NCBI GenBank assembly: GCA_001566295.1
Contig: KQ964248.1
Span: 1,736,001-1,800,000, forward strand
Direction of reading: 5' to 3'
DNA length: 64,000 bases
Source: Microdochium bolleyi
Taxonomy: Eukaryota; Ascomycota; Sordariomycetes; Xylariales; Microdochiaceae
Shown here: in pieces, positions 56,637 to 64,000 of the stretch
Numbering within the stretch: position 1 is the first letter of the stretch
Layout: each line of letters opens with the position of its first letter
Position numbers and translations under genes: made by a program
Notes under the pieces: model-generated
Databases searched by the model: none
Seen by the model: the letters and a program-made list of their open reading frames with translations, nothing else
Told to the model about the DNA's origin: nothing

Positions 56637-57233
56637 AAGGCAGGCGATTCACCAATATTGAAGCCGACGACAGCACAGGAAAGGGGCAACAGGTTCGAGA
56701 AATGCCCGGGAGTGGCTTGCGTCTGAGATTGCAGCGAAATGCTGTGGGGGGTCGAAGCTGCTCGTTGGATGAATTACATGCACGGCGTTTCTAGGATGGA
56801 TAGCGAAGGTGTCTTTTTTGTGTGTTTTGTGTTGCTTAGTGAGATTCTTATGATAGCATAGCAAAATAGCAACCCATTATGTTTTGACCCGTTTCCAGTT
56901 CGTAATCTTTTTTTGAATTCACCCAGTGAGATCATTTTCTGTCAGGATTAATCCCCAATTTAGATCTTGATTCACTACCACCACTCGCACACACACCTAT
57001 CGTGAACTGTTATTGTCAGATACAATTTGCTATATCTAGACTGCTCACGGTAAGCCGCCGAGCCTCGACTTCTCACTTGGGAATCAGCCGAATGCATTCT
57101 GTCTCTGCCGAGAGGAGCGCTATCCAATATCATTATGTAGTATTTTGCTTCTCCCCATCCCCACGCCGCGTTCCGACACGACAGAAGGTGTCATCTGTGT
57201 ACGCGCGCGCGCTCTCTCTTTCTCTTTCTCTTT
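56637..57233. other. convergent 3' spacer
   Basis: AT-richer stretch between the kinesin and MTHFR stops. It ends with an alternating GC run and a CT-rich tract (57200-57237). No gene is seen. Confidence 0.5.
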
Positions 57234-59291
57234 TCAGCTTAGAAGTAGCTCCCACAGCGCGTCCTTCTCGACATATGCGTGATGTATGATGTTGACGAGC
57301 CACGTGTCCTGCCGCACGCGCTCGAGGAAGACGTCGCTGTCGGAGCCCTTGGGGTACACCTTGGCCCATTCGGCGAAGATGCCGAACGCCTCCTCGCTCC
57401 AGGCGCGGAAGCTCATCTCCTCGATGATGGTCGGCGTGATGATCTCCTTGCCCGGGAACACGCCCCACGTCACGGCGTTGGTGCTGGCCTCGCCGTCCTG
57501 CGTGGCCGCCGCGAGGCCCGTCTCGCCGCCGGGCCCGCCCGTCATGTCCGAGGAGATGAAGTCGCCCGCGGCGTTGGCGGCGAAGAAGCACACCGTGCCC
57601 TGGACCTCGGCGCTCTGGAGCTTCTCGAGGAGCACCCTCCACTCCGCGGAAGGGACGAAGAACTCGACAAACGCCTTCTGGAACACGAAGCCGTGCGCGG
57701 GGCCCCAGCCGAACGTTGGGTCTGACGAGCGCAGGCCGTTGACTGCGGGCTGGGAGGCGACGGTCCACCACCCCTTGCTGTTGAGCTTGATGAGCAGCTC
57801 TGTGATGGTGCCGGTCTCGGCGTTGAAGTCCTCCTCACTCCAGGGGATGGCCTTGAGGCTCCCCTGCAGATGCCGGACGAACAGCTTGTTGATGTCCTCG
57901 ATACTCTTTGGGTGGCCCCAGAGGTCGATGGCCTGCGATCGAGTGACGTGCAGGGTCGGTCCGTAGCCGTCGATCTCGCCATATGCGGGGGACCGGGCAT
58001 CACCCCATCGGCCATTGGGGAAGTCGTCCCAGGTCGCTTCCCGTCCCAGCACACCCTCGCCTTCCGAGATCGCCAGCGTGTTCGCGCGGGTGTTGATCGC
58101 TTCCGCGGGGATGCTGGCTTCAGCCTGGGAGGTTTCGTAGTCTGGGAACGATGGTGTCCGGCCGCCTGACACGATGACACGGTTCCTTGGGTCCGAGCCG
58201 ACGGTAGACTGCCGCCTTGACCGGGATCGAGACTGTTCGCGTACACGCAACAAGTTGTCCTGCGATGTGCTGCCATTGACATGGATGGTAGGAGGCACCA
58301 CTTCCTCCAGCACTGCTTCTTCGTCCTCGGCGGTCTCTGGTGGAATCAGGTCTGTCCGTTCTGCAATGTGAGACACGGCCTTCTCAAGGTTGAGAGTGTA
58401 GAAATGGAAGCCCTTGGGTCCGGGTGTCCTGCCCTGGATCGTGTTGACCCGGTCAATGATCTCGCAGAGGATGTCCACGCCGAGGCGCTTGACCTTCTCG
58501 TCGTCCTTTTTGACCTCGTCTAGCCGGTCCATGATGGCTGCCGGTACCTTTGCGTGGCTCAGCTTGGTGGTTCTCTTGATCATCTGGTAGCTCTGGATGG
58601 GCATCAAGCCTGGGATAATGGGTATTGACTTGAACGTGCCGCTCGGGTGCTCGCGCAGGGTGCGCTCGAAATGGTCGTATGCATCGGTGTCGAAGAAGAG
58701 CTGGGTCATGAGGAAGTCGGCACCGGCCTGTGTCTTCTCGACCAGGTATGGCAAGTCGTGTTCCAGGCTCTGGCCAAGAGGATGACTCTCGTCAGCGTGA
58801 CCTTCTGGATAGGCCGCCACACCAATACAGAAATAGTCTCCGTGTGTCTTCCTGATGTACCGGACAAGATCCACAGCCCACTTGAAGTCTTCGTCGATCG
58901 CGTTCTCTGGGTTCCCGTTCGCGTCTCTATACTCGGAGGCCCTCGGGGGGTCACCGCGGAGGGCGAGGATGTTGCGTATGCCCAGGACCTTGGCGTCCTC
59001 GAGAGCGCGGTCGATTGTGCGTCGGCTCATGTTGGTGCAGGTGAGGTGGAGGCATGTCGTGAGGTTAAGCTCTCTCTGGCAGATCTCGGCGAGCTCGAGG
59101 GACTTTGTTGCTGTTGAGCCGCCAGCGCCCCAGGTGACGTTGACGAAAAGGGGACGGAGGGCACGCGCCATGCGGTCAAGCCGGTCACGGAGGTTGGAGA
59201 AGCCCATGGACGTCTTGGGCGGGAAGAACTCGAGCGAGATGTAGCTCGAGTCCGCGGGCAGTGCCGCGATCTTATCCGTGATTCTCTCCAT
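57234..59291 (-). CDS. methylenetetrahydrofolate reductase
   Basis: A single exon of 685 aa. The N-terminal TIM-barrel catalytic domain (about 1-300) shows SLEFFPPKTSMGFSNL with the conserved Glu, FVNVTWGAGGSTATKSLELA, LHLTCTNMSRRTID, ILALRGDPP and GADFLMTQLFFD. A linker of about 85 residues, rich in Ser/Arg, follows (about 315-405). The C-terminal regulatory domain contains WGHPKSIEDINKLFVRHLQG and WPVASQP-like elements, and ends HHAYVEKDALWELLL. It reduces 5,10-methylene-THF to 5-methyl-THF with FAD, supplying methionine synthesis in the cytosol. Fungi usually have two isozymes; the SLEFFPPKT start and the length look closer to the Met12 type than to Met13, so it may be the minor form. This last point is uncertain. 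Confidence 0.95.
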   Translation of the reverse strand: MERITDKIAALPADSSYISLEFFPPKTSMGFSNLRDRLDRMARALRPLFVNVTWGAGGSTATKSLELAEICQRELNLTTCLHLTCTNMSRRTIDRALEDAKVLGIRNILALRGDPPRASEYRDANGNPENAIDEDFKWAVDLVRYIRKTHGDYFCIGVAAYPEGHADESHPLGQSLEHDLPYLVEKTQAGADFLMTQLFFDTDAYDHFERTLREHPSGTFKSIPIIPGLMPIQSYQMIKRTTKLSHAKVPAAIMDRLDEVKKDDEKVKRLGVDILCEIIDRVNTIQGRTPGPKGFHFYTLNLEKAVSHIAERTDLIPPETAEDEEAVLEEVVPPTIHVNGSTSQDNLLRVREQSRSRSRRQSTVGSDPRNRVIVSGGRTPSFPDYETSQAEASIPAEAINTRANTLAISEGEGVLGREATWDDFPNGRWGDARSPAYGEIDGYGPTLHVTRSQAIDLWGHPKSIEDINKLFVRHLQGSLKAIPWSEEDFNAETGTITELLIKLNSKGWWTVASQPAVNGLRSSDPTFGWGPAHGFVFQKAFVEFFVPSAEWRVLLEKLQSAEVQGTVCFFAANAAGDFISSDMTGGPGGETGLAAATQDGEASTNAVTWGVFPGKEIITPTIIEEMSFRAWSEEAFGIFAEWAKVYPKGSDSDVFLERVRQDTWLVNIIHHAYVEKDALWELLLS

Positions 59292-60702
59292 GGCGAAGGG
59301 CTACGCGTGGACCTGGACAACAGGACGTCGTCGCGTTGACTCTATATCGAATGGAGAGGCAGCTGGACAGGGCCAGGCGATACTCGATTCGACGGCCGCT
59401 CTCGCTGGCTTGATTTGATGTTTGAAGTACGGAGAAGAGAAGTCCTTGGACAAGCTTGAAGGAGCAGCTAGGGGCAATGGCGGGTGACAGCACAGCAGAC
59501 CACAATGCTTGGGCAGGGTCGTCGGTGTCGAATGCGGAGGAGAGATGCCGAGCATCGCCGAGTTTTAGGAGCAGCTCAGGTCGAATGGGTGCACAGAGGG
59601 GCAAGTCCAGGCCAAGGCGGGGTGGGCACTAATTCAGGACGGCAGTGGATCGGCAGATGAGCCGTGTCGTGGACGAGGTGAAGCACGGGACAGAGACATG
59701 GCATCCGTCGAGTTGATGGACTTGATGTGATTGGCTCTACCTGAGCAGGTAAATCATCCCCGGATTGTGTTCAGTCGACAGCTTGGAGCTCTGCCCGCCC
59801 TCGGGGCAGAGCAGGCTGTTCTGAGAATCCAGGGTTGACGACGGCAAAGCATGCCCCTTCCCCAACTCAAAGTTTTTGGCCCGCACGCGCCGATGCCGGC
59901 CCCGCGAGCTGCCAGACTGAAATCCCACCTGGGCAGCCGAGTACGTACCTGTCGGATCCTTGCCCCACGCACATGGCGTTCCGCAATCGAAATGCTGCAT
60001 CCATCAGAGTTCTTATCTCGACTCCAGTACTGTCGCCAGAACCCCCCTCCTGGACCAGCAACGAGCTCGTGGGGCATGCGCTGCGTTCGTCTTTAGGCCA
60101 GGGAAAGAGGAGGGGATGGCAGGGAGTCACAACTTGAGACCCTACTGTCCATCGGCACCAAGGTTGGAACTTCATGTCCTCGACAGCCTCACCATCTCCT
60201 ACCCCCAGATCAACCCAGCAATATATCAGACCACACGGTGCTTCAATGGCGGGCAGAGGATGAGGCTCGCTCCTTGGGGCCCAATCAGGAAGGCCGCGGC
60301 GCCCCAAACGGGAGCTTATCGCGGAAGCCCAGGCTTCTCCGCCTCCACGTTACGGCCGCCCCCTGTCGGCCTGCGCGGAACCTTGAACGCGATTCGCAAG
60401 GCCCCCGGAGGGCTGGCGCACCCATCTCCATTGTAGCGTGATTGTGTGTGTCATCATGTCATTAGAGGGCGGAATCGCGTCGTCAAGACCGGGGGGCCTC
60501 TTCCTCGGCGCCGCCCGATTTATAAGCCATGTTGGGTCCACCTAGGCCGTTATCGACAGGCCCGTCGGCGTCGGCTCGAACCTGCCGACGACCTCTTGTC
60601 GATGACAACTGATTCTCGGTGCATACAACTCACGAGAGCAGCAGCTTCGTCGTTGTCGTCGTCGTCGTCGTCATCGTTGACAGAAACACCACTCCCGCCA
60701 CA
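59292..60702. promoter_or_regulatory. divergent region, MTHFR / aminotransferase
   Basis: 1.4 kb between opposite starts of two amino-acid metabolism genes. It contains a TACCTG-AG-CAGGTA palindrome near 59739-59752 and a GTC microsatellite directly ahead of the aminotransferase. Frames inside (59754-60441) overlap on both strands without family resemblance. Confidence 0.5.
60648..60673. repeat. (GTC)n microsatellite in the aminotransferase leader
   Basis: About seven GTC/GTT triplets end some 30 nt before the aminotransferase ATG, so they are probably in the 5' UTR. Confidence 0.85.
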
Positions 60703-62795
60703 ATGGCTCCCGTCGAGGATACCCGGCCTCTGCCCAAGGACCTGAGCCATCTCTACTCAGATGTCACCAATGCCAGAGTCCCCAACTCGCTCAAGCAGCT
60801 CTACAAGTACTTTGCCATCCCTGGCATTGCTCAGTTTGCTGGCGGTATGTCCTGTGTCCCCGGTTCTGTCTCTGGGCAGGCTGTCTTGTAGTGCCACGGG
60901 CACTTTACCTACCCTTCTATAGGGTAGCCAACTGACGTTTCGTATCCATCAGGCCTGCCCAACCCTTCATACTTCCCATTCGACACTCTCGAAGCCCAGA
61001 CAGCAGCACCCGACCGATGGGAGCCGACCCCGAATGACCCGATCCCCGGCAGGGACAGTCAGGACGACTCGGGCTTTGAGCTCCTCCCAGACCAGCTGTC
61101 CCGTGCACACATCTCTCCCAAAGCCGCCAGCAAGGATGATGCCCCGGCTGCTTCGCATCTAGTAGTGCCCCACGACGATTCCGTGAAGGACCCTTTCAAG
61201 AGGATCGATCTCGCCACTGCGCTGCAGTATGGACAAGCCACTGGATTTCCTCCACTCCTGTCCTTCGTCCGGCAGTTTGCGCGCGAGGTTCTCCACCCGA
61301 ACGTCCCGTACAAGGGAGGACCCGAGGTCATACTGACCGTGGGGTCGACCGACGGCAACAGCAAGGTGCTCGAGCTGTTTGTCAACAACTGGGTGGAGGG
61401 TAAGAACGATATCCGCGACAGGCCTGGTCTTGTGACGGAGACGTACATGTACCCTGCGGTTCTCTCACAGGCTCGGCCGCGAGGCGTCAATGTCGTCGGC
61501 GTCACCATGGATGACGAGGGCATGCTGCCGTATGGTCCCGGTGGTTTGGAGGATGTCTTGTCCAACTGGGACTACTCAAAGGGAAGACGGCCGCACTTGA
61601 TGTACTCCGTAACGTAAGTCGTCTCCACCCGAAGCCAGAACAAAGAGTGTTTTGATAGCTGACGTGTTTCGACAGTATGGGCCACAATCCTACTGGTGGT
61701 GTCTTGTCCGTTGCGAGACGGAAGCAGCTTTACGCCCTGGCCAGCAGATTCGACATCATCATCATCGAGGATGATCCGTACTGGTATCTCCAGTACCCTT
61801 CTGCAGAGGTCGAGGAGGCCAAAGCCCGGAGCAGGCCGATCCCAGAGTCCAAACTCGTCAATCCTCTCGAGAAGAAGTCCGGATATGACTTTGTCGACTC
61901 GCTCGTCCCGTCGTACCTGAGCATCGACGTGGACGGCCGCGTCGTGCGCCTCGACACCTTCTCCAAGACCATCGCGCCAGGTTGCCGGCTGGGCTTCCTG
62001 ACCGCCGCGCCAGCCATCGTGGACAAGGTCCTCCGCATCGCCGAGGCCTCCACCGCGGCACCCTCGGGCTTCGTGCAGGTCTTCATCGCCCAGGCCCTCA
62101 TGGGCCGGCAGCCCGAGGCCGCGACGAGGGCCTTCGCGGCGGCCAAGAACCAGCTGACCTTTTCCGGCTGGCACACGGACGGCTGGGTGCGCTGGGTCGC
62201 CGGCCTGCGCGGCGAGTACGAGCGGCGCATGAACACGATGGCGGGCATTCTCGAGGACGGGTGCTGGCAGGTCAAGCAGTCGACGCCGCGACACGACGCC
62301 GAGGCGGACTGGGGCGTCATCACCAAGACGCAGCTCTACGATTTCGCCTGGCCGCGCGGCGGCATGTTCCTGTGGCTGCACATGCGGTTCGAGACGCACC
62401 CGCTGTGGAAGAAGCCGCGCTCCCCCAGGGCGCAGAACGGCGGCAGCGGCGGTGGCGTCACGCTCGTCGACGGGCCAATGCTCTCGGCCGCGCTCATGGT
62501 CTACCTCACGCACAAGCCGCACCTCGTGCTCGTCAGCCCGGGGGCCATCTTCAGCGCGTCGGACGAGATCCGCGCCTCGGCCGGGTGGGCGTACTTCCGG
62601 CTGTGCTTCGCGGCCGAGAGCGTCGAGAACATCGACCTGTGCTCGCGGCGGTTCGTCGAGGGCGTGCACCGCTTCTGGCGGATCAAGACCCAGCGGGAGC
62701 TCGAGGACCTGGTGGCCGAGGCGAACAGCGACTCTGTTGAAGCGGCGGCGGCGGCGGAGGGGCTGACGAACTTGAGCGCATGGATGGGATGCTAA
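60703..62795 (+). CDS. aromatic/2-aminoadipate aminotransferase, ARO8-like (fold type I, PLP)
   Basis: Three exons, 60703-60844, 60953-61613 and 61676-62795; introns 108 and 62 nt; 640 aa. PLP-enzyme motifs: LQYGQATGFPPLLSFVRQFA, TMGHNPTGG (about 268-276), IIIIEDDPYWYLQY and the Schiff-base lysine 365 in DTFSKTIAPGCRLGF; Arg in YFRLCFA binds the substrate carboxylate. Yeast Aro8 is about 500 aa. The extra length lies in a hydrophilic insert at about 65-130 (after FDTLEAQTAAPDRW) and in loops near 325 and 520. Relatives transaminate Phe, Tyr, Trp or 2-aminoadipate with 2-oxoglutarate. The start MAPVEDTRP has CACA before the ATG. Shares a divergent control region with MTHFR. Confidence 0.92.
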
Positions 62796-63472
62796 GAGAG
62801 GGAGAAGGGAGGAAGATCCTAAGTGACAGGCTATACTACGATGGCTGAAAGACACAAGTGGAGGACGATACCTTGGTTCAGGATTTGCATACGAGATTCC
62901 GGGGTCAGCAATAAGTAGCTGGACATATGATCGGACGGCACAATGAGATTACGAGCATCCATGACTTGCATTTGCTTGCTTCTTTTGTTGACCGACCAGC
63001 GCTTAGCTTGCGGTCAAGCAAGACAGGCGGGGTGAGACGGGATCAATGGCTGCCGTGTCTGGGTGCTGGCGAGGCTAGACTGATCCTCTCCAAGTATCTG
63101 TTGACATGCACTGTGTAGCACAAAAGGTTGGGTATCTAGATTATGCATGATGGGAGTAGGACACTGCCCTAGTCACACGAGCAATTCACTCAAGACGGAA
63201 AGCGGAGAACATGATGGAGGTCAGAGGAGGAACAGAGACGCTCGAAATGAGAAGTCTTGATTTCTTTGAATGAAGTTTTTGTTCTGTCATGTCATGAAAA
63301 ACGTGGTTGACCTTCCTTGCCATTACGCCGCGAAAACATGTTGCTAATTCGTCAATCCATCCTCTGCTGCTGTTCCGTCCCCTGTTTTGGGCTGGCCCGT
63401 GCTGCTCACTCAGCAATGGACCATATTTTGTTCCGGGTCGTCCGTCTTCTTTCCTGTCGAGGAAACAAAGAC
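62796..63472. other. convergent 3' spacer
   Basis: Between the aminotransferase and RPL4 stops. No gene or RNA is seen; likely the two 3' UTRs. Confidence 0.5.
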
Positions 63473-64000
63473 TTACTCCTCGTTGACAACCTCCAGGAAG
63501 GCCTTGGGGGTCTTCTTGGGCTTGCCAGCCTCGGCCTCCTGCGAGCCGAGCTTGTCCTTGACAAAGGTGGCGTGGTAGGGGTTGAGGCGGAGCATGACCT
63601 GCTTGTTGCGCAGGGGGTTCTTCTTCTGGACGCTGGCGCGCTTGGTGAGCGAGGTGCCCTTGGGAGCGCGGAGGACGGACTGGATCTCAGAGGAGTTGAT
63701 GAGACGGGTGAGGTCAGACTGGCTGACGACGTTGGAGGGGATGAGGAAGTCCTTCTTGAGAGCCGAGGGCTCGGTGGTGGAGCCGTAGATGGAGTCGAGG
63801 GCCTTGAAGGCGGCAGAGGTCCAGACGACAAAGCGGCCGAGGTGACCACCAGGGGCGAGCTGGAGGAGGTTCAGGGCGTAGACGTCGCTGGTCTCGACAC
63901 CGGGAAGGTTGCGGAAGCCCTTGACGAGCTCACGGCCATCGACCTCGGGGTCGTAGATGACCAGGGGGCCGCGGCGCTGGCGGTGGCGGCGGCCACGGAG
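63473..64000 (-). CDS. RPL4: 60S ribosomal protein L4 (uL4), 3' part
   Basis: The last 175 codons of a gene that continues beyond the right edge of the window, on the minus strand. The stop TAA is at 63473-63475. The visible part begins LRGRRHRQRRGPLVIYDPEV and includes GFRNLPGVETSDVYALNLLQ, LAPGGHLGRFVVWTSAAF, then LIPSNVVSQSDLTRLINS and KKNPLRNKQVMLRLNPYH, all typical of eukaryotic uL4. The C-terminal tail is Lys/Glu-rich (KPKKTPKAFLEVVNEE). uL4 is a structural protein of the large ribosomal subunit lining the exit tunnel. Codons are strongly C-ending, as expected for a highly expressed gene. The start and any upstream introns are outside the window. Confidence 0.96.
   Translation of the reverse strand, partial: LRGRRHRQRRGPLVIYDPEVDGRELVKGFRNLPGVETSDVYALNLLQLAPGGHLGRFVVWTSAAFKALDSIYGSTTEPSALKKDFLIPSNVVSQSDLTRLINSSEIQSVLRAPKGTSLTKRASVQKKNPLRNKQVMLRLNPYHATFVKDKLGSQEAEAGKPKKTPKAFLEVVNEE

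Noticed and set aside
57200..57240. A CT-rich tract ending in cag on the + strand that looks like a 3' splice site
   Set aside because: It lies antisense to the end of MTHFR and no donor or exon fits it; probably simple sequence.
61572..62855. A long minus-strand frame opposite the aminotransferase
   Set aside because: It is the antisense shadow of a GC-biased coding sequence with clear PLP-enzyme motifs on the + strand.
63471..63480. A possible gtaagt donor overlapping the RPL4 stop
   Set aside because: The next cag is only about 20 nt away, too short for an intron, and the frame ends properly at TAA.

Overview
The window is nuclear DNA from a filamentous ascomycete, most likely a Sordariomycete. 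Genes are intron-poor, with short introns (54-216 nt) carrying CTAAC/CTGAC branch points close to the acceptor. Intergenic spaces are GC-rich. The gene set includes a SCAP homologue, a urease accessory protein, a Zn2Cys6 protein and a Dal5-type transporter, which suits Pezizomycotina and not yeasts. No rRNA, tRNA, CRISPR array or transposon was recognised. All exon structures below were derived by hand from splice sites, reading phase and family resemblance.

Layout. 1-5580: a Zn(II)2Cys6 protein with a conserved N-terminal region, then an empty spacer. 5581-7237: an MFS transporter containing a GC-AG intron. 7238-10103: no gene. 10104-18100: a nine-AT-hook protein, an aprataxin-like HIT/zinc-finger repair protein (Hnt3) and a DHX57-like DEAH helicase. 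19239-25164: importin alpha and, divergently, the telomere protein Pot1 (second GC-AG intron). 25368-33523: UreD, the cohesin subunit Scc3/SA and the RNA polymerase III subunit Rpc4/Rpc53. 34353-35300: a divergent fungal 14-3-3-like protein. 35301-39949: a 4.6 kb gene-poor stretch. 39950-40183: a small cysteine-rich protein. 41609-45161: SCAP, the sterol-sensing escort of SREBP. 47059-48376: a JMJD7-type JmjC oxygenase. 48986-50773: a PPPDE (DeSI)-thioredoxin-PUL fusion. 51879-53663: Golgi GDPase Gda1. 54648-56636: a short kinesin-3. 57234-59291: methylenetetrahydrofolate reductase. 60703-62795: an ARO8-like aminotransferase. 63473-64000: the 3' part of RPL4, cut by the window edge.

The genes are mostly housekeeping and alternate in strand, giving divergent promoter regions (Hnt3/helicase, importin alpha/Pot1, UreD/Scc3, SCAP/JMJD7, DeSI-PUL/Gda1, MTHFR/aminotransferase) and convergent 3' ends. 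They do not form one pathway, although several genome-maintenance and nuclear genes (AT-hook protein, Hnt3, importin alpha, Pot1, Scc3, Rpc4) fall within 10-34 kb. I see no secondary-metabolite cluster or horizontally acquired island. The items most worth a second look are the two GC-AG introns, Pot1's two in-frame stop-free introns, the PPPDE-Trx-PUL fusion, the repeat-built AT-hook protein with a spliced C-terminus, the small cysteine-rich protein, and a 16-17 nt-arm hairpin near 41.37 kb.
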